This document shows positions 36,684 to 46,287 of a DNA stretch of 64,000 nt, in pieces. The stretch lies in contig JAAUTY010000013.1 of NCBI GenBank assembly GCA_012031265.1, positions 1 through 64,000 on the forward strand. The letters run 5' to 3'. Position 1 is the first letter of the stretch. The number at the start of each line of letters is the position of its first letter. The notes under the pieces were generated by a model. The model was not told the DNA's origin, searched no databases, and worked only from the letters and a program-made list of their open reading frames with translations. The DNA comes from Spirulinaceae cyanobacterium SM2_1_0. Lineage in GTDB: Bacteria; Cyanobacteriota; Cyanobacteriia; Cyanobacteriales; Spirulinaceae. The translations under genes were made by a program, and so were the position numbers.

Positions 36684-37994
36684 CTAGTTCGGTGGTGCTG
36701 AACTGCCAGTAGAAATCCGGCTGGGATCGCCGAGCGGCTCGTCGGGCTTGAGGCTCGACCCATTCAGCGCAGGGTCGCTGCCCCAGGCTTCTGCGAGGCG
36801 GCGTAGTAAGCGATCCTGCTCGACGCGCAGGGTGGAGATGCGGCTACTACCATTGTTGATCAGCGCAAACCAGACTAGGCCGCGATCGCGCGTCGGCAGC
36901 CAACCGGCCAAGGCGCTGACTTGGTTGAGCGTGCCGGTTTTGAGTGCGGTGCCCGGTGGCACATTGCGACCGCGCATCGTGCCAATGTGATCGCGCCCCG
37001 CTACCGGAAACAGATCTGTTGTCGCATAGGGGTAGCCGCGCAGACGTTCCTGCAACGCCACCAACATCGCCACGCTGGCGCGCGGCGAGATGCGGTTCTC
37101 TGTACCCAGGCCGGAGCCATTGATCAACTGAATTTCTGACGCCTCGACACCGGCCGTATCCGCCGCGATCGCCGCCACCCGCGCCGCACCACCGACCGAT
37201 TCCGCCAGCACCTCCGCCATGACGTTGTTGCTGTAGAGATTCATCTGTTTGAGGATCTCTACCAGCGTCACTGATTGATGACTCAGCAACAGGATCGGCT
37301 CCGCTGTTAACTGCTCGGTCACGGTCATCCCCCCGGCGATCGCCACCTGTGGGCGCGGCGTTCCCGGCGGCATTAGCGCATACTGGCGCTCGATCTCGGC
37401 TGACCAGCGATCACTTTGCCAGGCTTGTTGCAGTTGCTCGCCCGCAATCTCCGGTTCCGTCCGAAAGTTCATATAGAAGCGGCCGGTGACGATGAGGCGA
37501 CCCGTTACTTCGCGGATGTCAAGGTCGTTGAGGGCATTGCCCAGGGCGATCGCTTCCTCCCAGACAAACAACGGATTGCCGCTCCCCTGCACGATTAAAT
37601 CCCCATCGAGCCGCCCATCCTGCACGCTCCCGGTCACCAAAACGCGCGTCTCGAAGCGATGTTCGAGATCCCACTCATGCAACGCCGCTAGCGTCGTCGC
37701 AATCTTGGTGAGCGAGGCGGCAGCAAGAGGTTGCTCGCCGTTGTACACGGCAAGGCGCGTCAAGTCGGCTTGCAGCCAGACGCCCTGTTGCTCAGTCGGC
37801 ACTCCCAGCGTCGCCAGATCTTGCAAATACTGCTTGACCAACCGCTCGGCTGTCGGATCTGGCTCGGCCGGGAGTTGAAAAAAAGCCGCCTCTTGCCAGT
37901 TCAGTTGCGCGGTCAAGCGCAGCGGCTCCGGGGGCGGCCCCCATAAATTCAGTGCCCAGCCGAATAGCCCAGCAGCGGCAATCGTTTTCCACAT
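36684..37994 (-). CDS. dacB: D-alanyl-D-alanine carboxypeptidase/endopeptidase (PBP4, S13)
   Basis: The 436-aa class C penicillin-binding protein trims or cleaves peptidoglycan peptides in the periplasm. An N-terminal signal-like helix (MWKTIAAAGLFGWALNLW) is followed by the S13 active-site motifs: SLTK (catalytic Ser, AAASLTKIATTL), SNN (NLYSNNVMAEVL) and KTG (ALKTGTLNQVSALAG). The C-terminus has an extra proline/serine-rich tail. Catalysis appears intact. The gene symbol is by family; chain position relative to paralogues is unknown. Confidence 0.88.
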   Translation of the reverse strand: MWKTIAAAGLFGWALNLWGPPPEPLRLTAQLNWQEAAFFQLPAEPDPTAERLVKQYLQDLATLGVPTEQQGVWLQADLTRLAVYNGEQPLAAASLTKIATTLAALHEWDLEHRFETRVLVTGSVQDGRLDGDLIVQGSGNPLFVWEEAIALGNALNDLDIREVTGRLIVTGRFYMNFRTEPEIAGEQLQQAWQSDRWSAEIERQYALMPPGTPRPQVAIAGGMTVTEQLTAEPILLLSHQSVTLVEILKQMNLYSNNVMAEVLAESVGGAARVAAIAADTAGVEASEIQLINGSGLGTENRISPRASVAMLVALQERLRGYPYATTDLFPVAGRDHIGTMRGRNVPPGTALKTGTLNQVSALAGWLPTRDRGLVWFALINNGSSRISTLRVEQDRLLRRLAEAWGSDPALNGSSLKPDEPLGDPSRISTGSSAPPN

Positions 37995-38153
37995 CGTGAC
38001 CTTCCCTCCGGCAAACTATTTTAGGAACAGACGGGTCAGACTGTCATTCGCCCCCACAAAATTTGGGTGAGATGGCGGCTGCCGAGTCAGCAGGCGGCGA
38101 TTAGCTCACCCACCATCTGCTAAAATCTGGGAGGTTTACAACACGTTGAGCGA

Positions 38154-39191
38154 ATGGGATCGACTCGCGAACGAATTGCAGTGGACGCGATGGGCGGCGA
38201 TCGCGCTCCAGACGAGATCGTTGCTGGCGCAGTGCGAGCGGCTGAGGAACTGGACGTTGAAGTGCTGCTGGTTGGTGACTCTGAACAGGTGCAAGCTTGC
38301 TTGAACCGCCATGGCGCAGCGCGCAACATCACAATTATTCCGGCAGCCGACGTGATCGCCATGCACGACGAGGCGACACAGGTACGCCGCAAACCTCAAG
38401 CCTCAATCAATGTCGCGATGGATTTGGTCAAGCAGGGCCGAGCCGATGCCATCATCTCCGCCGGTCACTCGGGTGCGGTCATGGCAGCGGGACTCCTGCG
38501 TCTAGGACGAATCAAGGGCATCGATCGACCGGCGATCGGCGGCGTTTTCCCCACTTTGCTGGCTAATAAATCCGTCATTGTTTTGGATGTCGGCGCGAAT
38601 GTCGATTGCCGACCCAAGTTTCTCGAGCAATTTGCGCTGATGGGGACGGCGTATAGCAAGTATGTACTGGGCGTTGCCAATCCCCGGGTCGGACTGCTCA
38701 ACATCGGCGAAGAGTCCAGCAAGGGTAATGATCTGGCGCTCCGTGCTCATGAGCTGATGGCGGGTAATCCGGAGATCCCCTTTGTCGGCAATGCCGAGGG
38801 GCGCGATGTGCTTTCGGGTGATTTCGATGTCATTGTTTGCGATGGCTTCGTTGGCAATGTTCTACTGAAGTTTGCCGAGGCGGTGGGCGAGGTGATGTTG
38901 CAGATCATCCGTGAAGAATTGCCCCAAGGTCTGCGCGGTCAACTGGGAACTGCAATCCTCAAACCGAATCTCCGTCGGATTAAACAGCGCATGGATCATG
39001 CCGAACATGGCGGCGGCTTGCTGCTGGGCGTGGAGGGTGTCTGTATCATCAGCCACGGCAGCTCGCAAGCTCCGTCGATTTTTAACGCCATTCGTTTGGC
39101 GAAGGAAGCGATCGATAATCACGTTCTCGACCACATCCGCGCCGACTACAAACAAATCGTCAGTCAAGCGACTGATCGCAAGTCTAGCTAG
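38154..39191 (+). CDS. plsX: Phosphate acyltransferase
   Basis: PlsX makes acyl-phosphate from acyl-ACP, feeding membrane phospholipid synthesis through PlsY. The 345-aa protein has the family start RIAVDAMGGDRAPDEIVAGA, followed by SAGHSGAVMAAGLLRLGR, VGNAEGRDVLSGDFDVIVCD and VCIISHGSSQAPSI. It forms a conserved pair with fabH, 44 bp downstream. Confidence 0.95.
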   Translation: MGSTRERIAVDAMGGDRAPDEIVAGAVRAAEELDVEVLLVGDSEQVQACLNRHGAARNITIIPAADVIAMHDEATQVRRKPQASINVAMDLVKQGRADAIISAGHSGAVMAAGLLRLGRIKGIDRPAIGGVFPTLLANKSVIVLDVGANVDCRPKFLEQFALMGTAYSKYVLGVANPRVGLLNIGEESSKGNDLALRAHELMAGNPEIPFVGNAEGRDVLSGDFDVIVCDGFVGNVLLKFAEAVGEVMLQIIREELPQGLRGQLGTAILKPNLRRIKQRMDHAEHGGGLLLGVEGVCIISHGSSQAPSIFNAIRLAKEAIDNHVLDHIRADYKQIVSQATDRKSS

Positions 39192-39235
39192 CTGGATGAT
39201 CGTCCAGCATTGCCAGTGATGGAGGGGCAGTAGTT

Positions 39236-40246
39236 TTGGTACAAGCAGGGGTGGGCGTGGCGATCGCCGCGAGCGGTTCAGCGGCTCCCATAGCCGCGCT
39301 AACCAACGACCAACTGAGTACGATCGTCGAAACGTCTGATGAGTGGATTCAGACGCGCACGGGTATCCGCAGCCGCCGCCTTGCTCAAAGTGAGGATACC
39401 CTCAGCAGCCTCGCGGCAGCAGCGGGAACAGCGGCGATCGCGGCCGCCGGTCTCAGTGCTGATGATATCGACTTGATTCTCCTCGCCACCTCAACGCCGG
39501 ATGACCTCTTTGGCAGCGCTGTGCAAGTTCAGGCGCAGATCGGGGCAACGCGAGCCGTCGCGTTCGATTTGACCGCCGCTTGCTCCGGGTTTGTCTTTGG
39601 TCTCGTGACGGCGGCACAGTTCGTCCGCACGGGCACCTACCGCCGCGTGCTCCTGATCGGGGCGGACGTACTCTCGCGCTGGGTCGATTGGTCAGACCGT
39701 GGCACCTGTATCCTCTTCGGTGACGGTGCGGGCGCGGTCGTCTTACAAGCGACCGACGGACGCGATCGCCTGCTCGGTTTTGAGCTACGCAGTGATGGCC
39801 AGCTCAACCACACCCTCAAGCTTGCCTTTCAAGGAACGCCGCAACCGTTGACGGCTGGTGTGACCGCCACGGCGGGCCGGTACCAGCCGATCATCATGAA
39901 TGGCCGTGAAGTTTATCGTTTTGCCGTCGCCAAAGTGCCCGAGGTGATCTCGAAAGCGCTATTTCGCGCCGACCTCGCGACCAGCGACATCGACTGGCTC
40001 CTGCTCCATCAAGCCAACCAACGCATCCTGGATGCGGTCGCCGACCGCCTAGGTGTGCCCCGCGAGCAGACCCTCAGTAACCTTGCTGACTATGGCAACA
40101 CCTCCGCCGCTTCGATCCCGCTCGCCCTCGACGCTGCTGTGCGTCGCGGTCAAGTCCAGCCGGGAGACAAGATTGTGGCCGCGGGCTTCGGGGCCGGTTT
40201 AACCTGGGGGGCGGCTGTTTTCGAGTGGGGCGTTGTGGAAACGTGA
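39236..40246 (+). CDS. fabH: 3-Oxoacyl-ACP synthase III
   Basis: FabH starts fatty-acid synthesis by condensing acetyl-CoA with malonyl-ACP. Catalytic Cys is in FDLTAACSGFVFGL, His in LLLHQANQRILDAV and Asn in DYGNTSAASIPLAL; the 336-aa length is normal. The start appears to be TTG at 39236, preceded by GGAGGGG at 39221-39227; a rare start codon may lower expression. It lies downstream of plsX, as in many bacteria. Confidence 0.95.
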   Translation: MVQAGVGVAIAASGSAAPIAALTNDQLSTIVETSDEWIQTRTGIRSRRLAQSEDTLSSLAAAAGTAAIAAAGLSADDIDLILLATSTPDDLFGSAVQVQAQIGATRAVAFDLTAACSGFVFGLVTAAQFVRTGTYRRVLLIGADVLSRWVDWSDRGTCILFGDGAGAVVLQATDGRDRLLGFELRSDGQLNHTLKLAFQGTPQPLTAGVTATAGRYQPIIMNGREVYRFAVAKVPEVISKALFRADLATSDIDWLLLHQANQRILDAVADRLGVPREQTLSNLADYGNTSAASIPLALDAAVRRGQVQPGDKIVAAGFGAGLTWGAAVFEWGVVET

Positions 40247-40292
40247 GGCGCGGAAGAGGCAACGCCTCACCCCTTACGCCTCACTGAAGTTG

Positions 40293-41291
40293 CTATAGAG
40301 CCTCTGGTGGCGCGATCGCCGCACTCGCTTGTTGATCAATATCCACCGCCTGCTCCGCCTGTCGGAAGTCCGGTGCTGTCTGGGCCGCATCCGGATCGAC
40401 ATCAGGTTGAGCATACATAGGCTGTTGCTGCGAGGTAACGAAGCCGAGACCCCCGATCGCCGTCGCCATTGCGGCCGTATATCCCGCGTACATATGCAAC
40501 GGCGTCACGCCGCCAATCGACTTGTGGGCGTATTTCATCTCCGGCGAATACCAGGAAGGGATCGGCGAATCATTGACCTGTTTCGGCAGGCTCTTGGCCA
40601 GGGCTGCACCATCCAAGCCCAGCGCATTCCCCAAGCGACGGATAAAACCGCGCAGATAAATATCCTCAGGCAGTTGCTCGACCTGACCCGCTTCCAACGC
40701 TTTGATATAGAAAACCTGTACCAGAGTCTTGCTGTAGAGCTGACCGATAGACATCCCCTGAGCTTCGCGTGCCTGCCGCAAGGTTGCGCCGATTTCACCG
40801 CAAGCGGCCTCCCGTTCGCGGGCAAATTGTTGAGCACGTTCTGCTTTCGACATCCGAGGCGACCTCCAAGATTGTTGCGTTTCAGGATTGGTGGGCTGGT
40901 CTGCCCCTGTACAGTCTGGAGCCGTCTTAGTCGCTGGGTGGATTGGCGTTGCCGTGGTGGTGGCAGTGGACTGAGCTGGTTCCGAAACGACTTGCAGGCG
41001 ACGTGGTGGCGGTGCGGGACGGCGGTTGGCTTGACGCGCTGCCTTCTGGATACCGGTGGGGACAACCTTGTAGTGTTGTGAAAGGGTCTGAAAGGCGAGA
41101 CGAGCTGCTTCTTTGCCCACCGCAGTGAGCAAAGCCTGGGCGGCTTCTGCCGCTTCGCCAGAAAGGGACTGCACGCGAGCCAGCACCTGCTGATACACGT
41201 CGCTGTGCAATAGTTGCGTCTCAATAGTGGTGAAGATAGATTGTGCCCCAGCCTGAGCGTTTGACGGAGCAACGGCGTGTTGCGATTGCAT
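40293..41291 (-). CDS. RodZ-like helix-turn-helix protein with membrane helix
   Basis: The protein is 332 aa from the ATG at 41291 (MQSQHAVAPSNAQ), with GGAG upstream. The order is an N-terminal helical region, a Pro/Thr-rich linker (about 95-140), and an HTH of the RodZ/HTH_25 type (GATLRQAREAQGMSIGQLYS through LEAGQVEQLPEDIYLRGFIR). A membrane-like segment (YTAAMATAIGGLGFV) and a short acidic tail follow. RodZ links MreB to the membrane and sets cell shape; here the HTH is internal, so this may be a variant regulator rather than RodZ itself. Confidence 0.72.
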   Translation of the reverse strand: MQSQHAVAPSNAQAGAQSIFTTIETQLLHSDVYQQVLARVQSLSGEAAEAAQALLTAVGKEAARLAFQTLSQHYKVVPTGIQKAARQANRRPAPPPRRLQVVSEPAQSTATTTATPIHPATKTAPDCTGADQPTNPETQQSWRSPRMSKAERAQQFAREREAACGEIGATLRQAREAQGMSIGQLYSKTLVQVFYIKALEAGQVEQLPEDIYLRGFIRRLGNALGLDGAALAKSLPKQVNDSPIPSWYSPEMKYAHKSIGGVTPLHMYAGYTAAMATAIGGLGFVTSQQQPMYAQPDVDPDAAQTAPDFRQAEQAVDIDQQASAAIAPPEAL

Positions 41292-41548
41292 GATGTTTTT
41301 GTCTCCAATGATTCCTGACTGTGCGTAAGCCTCGGGATGAGCGATCGCCGTTTGACTGCGAGCCATCCAACCCCAGAGAACACACACCAATTACCCCTGA
41401 CGCGGCGAGTGGCACTCTGCTGACGGACGCAAAAACTGTTTCAGGAGAGCCTACTGCGTCAGTACTTCGCGAGGGATGATCACGCTCCGGAAAATTGCCG
41501 GGAATTATGCCGCCATTTGGGCGATCGCAACTGCACCTCGGCGATCGC

Positions 41549-42205
41549 TCAATCCGAACGGGTGGATGCGAGGGGGCCGGGCGCGAGTTGGCGCGAATCC
41601 GGTGCTAAGGCAATCCAGCCCAAATCGCCGAGGCGGTGGGTGAGGTTGGAGATCGTCACTCCCAGCTCAGCGGCGAGCGCGTACAACTGTGGCCACTGCG
41701 TCAGATCGCGATCACCACAGCGTGCCACCAATTCATGACGGGGCATCAGCAGACAACCGGCAAAATATTGCGCTTGCCACTCCAGGCCTTGCAACTCCGT
41801 CGCATTGCGACAGAGAAACGGGGCGGCACTGACGGCAACACCGCAACCCTGCAAGCGCTCCAGGCGCGCCACGGCATCGCGGTCAATGTGCAGCACCCAA
41901 TGCCCAATCTCGTGGGCCAGAGTCGATTCCCCGAAACCGGCTGGGGCGGTGAGCACCGCCTCATTGATCTCAATCAAGCGCTCTAGGGGCAAAATGCGCG
42001 CCGCCAGCGGGCCGATGTCATCGGCGGGCAACTGATCCCAGACCACATCGATGCCCAGAAACTCGGCCACGCGGCTGGCATCGAGTGGAAACTGCAAGCC
42101 ATAATCCGGATCAGCTTGCAGACTCAACAGCACATCCAGCGCCCGACACTCCAGCTCGTGCTTGGCCATAAAGCGGAATGGTTGCAGCACCTGGGCAGCG
42201 GACAT
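41549..42205 (-). CDS. ImmA/IrrE-family metallo-endopeptidase
   Basis: The 218-aa protein has the zinc-protease motif HEIGH in STLAHEIGHWVLHIDR (residues about 95-110), followed by the third-ligand region GLEWQAQYFAGCLLMP. This family cleaves or inactivates an XRE-type repressor in response to DNA damage or stress (ImmA on ImmR, IrrE on DdrO). The start is 5 bp after the stop of the upstream XRE gene and has a GAGGAG ribosome site inside that gene's end. The two form an operon. Confidence 0.87.
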   Translation of the reverse strand: MSAAQVLQPFRFMAKHELECRALDVLLSLQADPDYGLQFPLDASRVAEFLGIDVVWDQLPADDIGPLAARILPLERLIEINEAVLTAPAGFGESTLAHEIGHWVLHIDRDAVARLERLQGCGVAVSAAPFLCRNATELQGLEWQAQYFAGCLLMPRHELVARCGDRDLTQWPQLYALAAELGVTISNLTHRLGDLGWIALAPDSRQLAPGPLASTRSD

Positions 42206-42210
42206 GATGC

Positions 42211-42564
42211 TTACTCCTCCTCGCTAGGCTCGAGCAGTTCCGTTGCCGCCAGCACTTGGCGCGCAAAGTTGGGGTTCTCGCGCATCCGTCGAAAGAGCGT
42301 GGGCATACTTTTGTAGTTTGCCTTCAGCAAATCTTCTTCGCGGCGGGGGACGCGGCCGGCCAGGAAGATCAGCTCCTCTTCGTCGAGGTCAAGCTGGCGG
42401 GCGAGGGAGCGAATCACCTCCTCCTTGGGGGCATAGTCAGCACGATCATTCTCCAGCTTCGAGAGATAGGTAAAGTCCAAGCCAATCAGCTTCGCCAATT
42501 CGCGCTGACTGTAACGTTTCTGTTTACGGGCGGCTCGGATCAGTTCGCCAAAGTTTCGCTTCAC
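42211..42564 (-). CDS. XRE-family transcriptional regulator
   Basis: The 117-aa protein has an N-terminal HTH (FGELIRAARKQKRYSQRELA, KLIGLDFTYLSKLEND). A helical C-terminal region (residues about 65-117, VPRREEDLLKANYKSMPTL and on) ends in an acidic tail. Paired with the downstream ImmA/IrrE-type protease it is probably the substrate and target repressor. The size and two-part layout resemble ImmR/DdrO-type repressors. Confidence 0.88.
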   Translation of the reverse strand: MKRNFGELIRAARKQKRYSQRELAKLIGLDFTYLSKLENDRADYAPKEEVIRSLARQLDLDEEELIFLAGRVPRREEDLLKANYKSMPTLFRRMRENPNFARQVLAATELLEPSEEE

Positions 42565-42732
42565 GATGCTTCTACCTGCGATCGCAGGCGCTCTAGAGTA
42601 TTGACTTAAAGTTCAACTGCGTCTAGACGGACTTGTTGAACAAAGATTCAATTCAAGTATGCCGCGAAACGCCTTGAGCCGCCAGAGTACACTTGCTCGC
42701 TTTTGCAATTTTATCCCCACCCACACAAAATC

Positions 42733-43119
42733 ATGAGCCAAGATCCTGCCCCCACCCGCACCAATCTGATTCTCGATGCCTTCCAAGCCTTGCTCACCGA
42801 GCAGCAGCAGACCAGCCGCAAAGTCATCACCCGTCAGGCCGAGGTAGAAAAAGCGAAAAATCAAGACCTCCTGACCCGCACTGCGGCCTACACCCCAGAC
42901 ACGATTGTCAATGGCTTGGCGACGCTGCAACTGGGTTTCAGTGAGGCGATCAAGGAGCAGGCGGAATTTGCCACCCGCCGCGATGATGCCGCCGCCCTCA
43001 CCACCCAACAACGCCAGCGCCAGGAGACCGATGACTGCTATCAAACGGAGCGCGATCGCACCCTGGCTGATATTATCTGCACTCATCCCTCAAAACTCAG
43101 AACTCAAAACTCCGCGTAG
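42733..43119 (+). CDS. Small helical hypothetical protein
   Basis: The 128-aa protein starts at the ATG at 42733 (MSQDPAPTRTNLILDAFQAL). It is strongly helical and charged (LLTEQQQTSRKVITRQAEVE; ATRRDDAAALTTQQRQRQE), suggesting a coiled-coil oligomer. No signal peptide or membrane segment is seen. It is divergent from the XRE gene and converges with the Ca2+/H+ antiporter, with 5 bp between the stop codons. No known family is recognised. Confidence 0.62.
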   Translation: MSQDPAPTRTNLILDAFQALLTEQQQTSRKVITRQAEVEKAKNQDLLTRTAAYTPDTIVNGLATLQLGFSEAIKEQAEFATRRDDAAALTTQQRQRQETDDCYQTERDRTLADIICTHPSKLRTQNSA

Positions 43120-43124
43120 CGGTA

Positions 43125-44237
43125 CTAGCTGCCCAGTCCCGGCACGACGGGATGAAAGTAAAAGGCAAAGCCCAATACAAGGTAAGTGGCGAGTAATAGG
43201 CTGCCTTCTAGCCAATTGGAGCGACCGTCAGAACTGACTGAGTTGGCGAGCAAAACCGCGACCGCAACCGCCACCAGTTCAAAAGGATTAAAATCCAAGT
43301 CCATCGGCTCACCCAAGAACCAACCCGCAATGACCAAAACGGGCGCGACGAAGAGCGCAATTTGTAAACTAGAGCCGACTGCTACTGACATGGACAAGTC
43401 CATTTTGTCCTTCATCGCGACGGTGACAGCCGTGGCGTGCTCGGCAGCATTGCCAATGATCGGCAACACGATCACACCGGTGAATAGGGCCGTTAGACCC
43501 AGTTCTGAAGTGGCAACCTCCAGTGAGCCAACCAGCAGCTCGGACTCAACCGCCACGACAACAGTAATTCCCAAGAGGACACTAATCCACAGCCAAAGAC
43601 GCGGCTGATGTGGTTCAGGCGCGTCTTCGCCATCACCATTGGTTTGAGCAGTCTCGATTTCGAGGTCAGCCACACTCACATCGTAGAGATAGGCATGAGT
43701 TTTCATCGAGAACAATAACGTCAGGCAATACACCAAAATCAAGACCACGGCAACCGAAATCGAGAGGTTCTGGAGCGTTTGCTCGTTGATGCCACTTGAG
43801 GTATATTCTACTGCCGTCGGTACGAGCAGGGCGACCACGGCGAGATTCATCGATGAAGCATTTAAGCGCGCTGCTGTGGACTTAAACTCCTGCTCTTTGT
43901 AACGCAATCCTCCTAACAGCATCGCAAAGCCCATGACCAGCAAAAGGTTGCTGATAATCGACCCGGTGACCGTGGCTTTGACGACATCGACAAGACCACT
44001 TTTGAGGGCGATCAAGGCAATGATCAGCTCTGTCGCATTACCAAAGGTGGCATTCAAAAGTCCCCCTAAATTCGGCCCCACCACGACGGCAATTTCCTCG
44101 GTTGCCAGACCCAGTAGTCCAGCCAGTGGCACGATCGCCAATCCCGCCGTGACGAAAATCGCCACTTCGCTCCAGTGCAGGAAGTGAGCCACGAACGAGA
44201 TCGGGACAAAGACGAGGAGCAAGTAGAACAGTTTCAT
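43125..44237 (-). CDS. Ca2+/H+ antiporter (CAX/VCX1 family)
   Basis: The protein is 370 aa from the ATG at 44237 (MKLFYLLLVF), with 11 or so membrane helices. Both alpha repeats are present: GGLLNATFGNATELIIALIA and GVIVLPIIGNAAEHATAVTV, with the glutamates needed for Ca2+ exchange, plus an acidic cytosolic loop (QTNGDGEDAPEP). It exports Ca2+ using the proton gradient. With the P-type ATPase at 27389 it is the second cation exporter in the window. Confidence 0.92.
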   Translation of the reverse strand: MKLFYLLLVFVPISFVAHFLHWSEVAIFVTAGLAIVPLAGLLGLATEEIAVVVGPNLGGLLNATFGNATELIIALIALKSGLVDVVKATVTGSIISNLLLVMGFAMLLGGLRYKEQEFKSTAARLNASSMNLAVVALLVPTAVEYTSSGINEQTLQNLSISVAVVLILVYCLTLLFSMKTHAYLYDVSVADLEIETAQTNGDGEDAPEPHQPRLWLWISVLLGITVVVAVESELLVGSLEVATSELGLTALFTGVIVLPIIGNAAEHATAVTVAMKDKMDLSMSVAVGSSLQIALFVAPVLVIAGWFLGEPMDLDFNPFELVAVAVAVLLANSVSSDGRSNWLEGSLLLATYLVLGFAFYFHPVVPGLGS

Positions 44238-44498
44238 GCGTTGGTGCGGTCGATAGGGGTTTGGTGGGTGGTGCTGGCAGTAGGACGGGGCGATCGCGCT
44301 TGGCCGCAAACTCAATGTACGATAACAGTTTTTTGCGGTGCGGTTCCGAGCACAGGCGATCGCCCTCAGACGTCAGCCTTGCGCCCGCTGCACCACCCTG
44401 TTGCCCAAACTCTGTCTAGGCGTTACTAATGAGAGCAGTGGTATCAGGCGATCGCGCTGGCTCCCCCCATAACCCCAAATTCCCCAATCGTGGTCGGC

Positions 44499-46031
44499 AT
44501 GACAATCTCGAAACGAACAACTGAATATTCCCAGCGCCAACGCCACCGACTGAGGCCAAGTTTGTGGTTTGAAAAAATCATGGCCTTGCTGGCTACGGCC
44601 AATTACATTCTCGTGCTCTTCGATTTCAGCTATATCCCACTGCGCGATTTTTGGTTGCAGGGTCGTGTCCGCTTGGTGGATTTCAAGATTGGTCAGTTTG
44701 AATATCAGTTTCCGGCTGAACCAGTCACAGTTATGCCCCTCCCCGTCACTGAATGGTACGACTGGGTGAAAGGGATTGAGCCTTACCGTGACACGGATGA
44801 ATATCTCAACACCATTGAAGAGCTGAAAGACACTCTATTTCAAAGTAGTTTGCAGTCAGAAGAAGTCGAGGTGATTCTTGCCGATCTGCGTCAGCGTAGC
44901 GACGAGATCATCGATACCAACCCGTTCCAAGTTGCCAACAAAACAGGCACCCTGGAACGGATTAAAAATCTCATGCGTGAGCATATTTTTGGTAACACAG
45001 ATGGCTCATCAAAAGAAGCATTTAACCGCTTTTGGAGTCAGGAGTATCTGAGTAGTAATGATCCAGGCGAAGAGCTTGATTTTTTTGATGCTGAGATTGC
45101 GCCGCTAATCGCCACCAACTATTTCCGTCCGGTTGGAGAAAATGGTGCGCCTTTTGATAACTTTGGCTTACTAGATTTCCCTTTTATGGCCTTGTTTTTC
45201 GTTGAGTTTCTAGCGAGGAGCTGGTTCATTAGCCGTCGTCGAGTCGGGGTGGGTTGGTTCGATGCAATGCTCTGGCGTTGGTACGATATTATTCTGTTTT
45301 TCCCACTCCCCCACTGGTTACGTTTCATGCGGTTATTCCGCATTATTCCCATAACCATTCGCCTCAACCAAGCGAATTTAATCGATTTACATGCGATTAA
45401 GAAACAAGCGAGCCAGGGCTTTGTTGCTAGTATTGCCGAGGACTTGACTGAAGTTGTGGTGGTTGGTTTGTTGAACCAGGTGCAAGGCTCAGTGCAGCGA
45501 GGTGAACTGACAGATTTTCTGTCGAGCACTGGTGCGAAGCCGTACATCGATATCAATAACACGAACGAGATCTCTGAGATTGCTCGTTTGCTGGTGCAAT
45601 TGGTTGTTAATCAGGCATTGCCCGCCACTCGCCACGAGATCGAAGCGCTCTTGGGATACTCGTTCGAGAAGGCGATTAGTGGTCTACCGGCTTATGATAG
45701 CCTGCGGCGACTGCCTAACTTTGAGCGGATGCAAACTGACCTCGTGCAACAAACGGTGAGTCGTCTATATGACATCGTTTATCAGCAAATTTTGCAGTTG
45801 ATCGAACATGATCCCGAATTCGATAAACTTCTGAATCGTCTAGTCGAGACGCTTAGCGAAGCGTTGACGAGTGAAATTCAGGGTAAGCAAAGCCTGGAGC
45901 GGATGGAGTATTTGCTGAATGCGTTAATCGAGGAAATTAAAATCAATTACGTGCAACGTTTGTCGGAAGAAGATATTGAGGCGTTGCTGGATCAGACGCG
46001 AGCACTGCGACAAGTCGCGCGATCGCAATGA
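44499..46031 (+). CDS. Large membrane protein with S4-like arginine helix
   Basis: The protein is 510 aa from the ATG at 44499 (MTISKRTTEYSQRQRH). It has an N-terminal membrane helix (IMALLATANYILVLFDFS), a soluble loop of about 190 residues, then a cluster of helices around 230-285. These include RRVGVGWFDAMLWRWYDIIL and WLRFMRLFRIIPITIRLNQ, in which arginines are spaced every third residue as in voltage-sensor S4 helices. The C-terminal 200 residues are helical and soluble, with no pore-loop signature. A cyanobacterial conserved type, function unknown; ion-channel-like architecture is an inference. HIP1 sites are absent until its last codons. Confidence 0.75.
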   Translation: MTISKRTTEYSQRQRHRLRPSLWFEKIMALLATANYILVLFDFSYIPLRDFWLQGRVRLVDFKIGQFEYQFPAEPVTVMPLPVTEWYDWVKGIEPYRDTDEYLNTIEELKDTLFQSSLQSEEVEVILADLRQRSDEIIDTNPFQVANKTGTLERIKNLMREHIFGNTDGSSKEAFNRFWSQEYLSSNDPGEELDFFDAEIAPLIATNYFRPVGENGAPFDNFGLLDFPFMALFFVEFLARSWFISRRRVGVGWFDAMLWRWYDIILFFPLPHWLRFMRLFRIIPITIRLNQANLIDLHAIKKQASQGFVASIAEDLTEVVVVGLLNQVQGSVQRGELTDFLSSTGAKPYIDINNTNEISEIARLLVQLVVNQALPATRHEIEALLGYSFEKAISGLPAYDSLRRLPNFERMQTDLVQQTVSRLYDIVYQQILQLIEHDPEFDKLLNRLVETLSEALTSEIQGKQSLERMEYLLNALIEEIKINYVQRLSEEDIEALLDQTRALRQVARSQ

Positions 46032-46123
46032 AGCCTTGCGGTGAAGAGACTCGCTCTCCCTTGACCGCCGAATTGCATCCCCAGATTCACTAAGGCCAGG
46101 AATTCTTCAGGGAGGCGATCGCC

Positions 46124-46153
46124 GAGAAACCGGGTTTCTGTACCCGGTTTCTC
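46124..46153. repeat. Hairpin repeat of the GAAACCGGGT type
   Basis: A 12-bp perfect inverted repeat (46124-46135 with 46142-46153) has a 6-base loop and lies in the 455-base gap before mscS. This is a widespread cyanobacterial intergenic repeat type. The rest of the gap, apart from the next repeat, shows no gene. Confidence 0.65.
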
Positions 46154-46239
46154 ATCTGAGCAGTGCGAAACCCCGTGCGCTAACCTGGGAAGAAACCGGT
46201 AGCACTGACGCACTGAATAAAACTTCAGTGGGTTGAAAG

Positions 46240-46287
46240 ATCCCCCCGGCTTCGCCACCCCCCTGGACAAGGGGGGCAGGGGGGATT
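46240..46287. repeat. C/G-tract hairpin repeat
   Basis: Nested inverted repeats of C runs and G runs form a long stem-loop. This is a dispersed cyanobacterial intergenic repeat; related C/G runs are seen at 58380-58435. It may end transcription or stabilise RNA. Confidence 0.6.
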
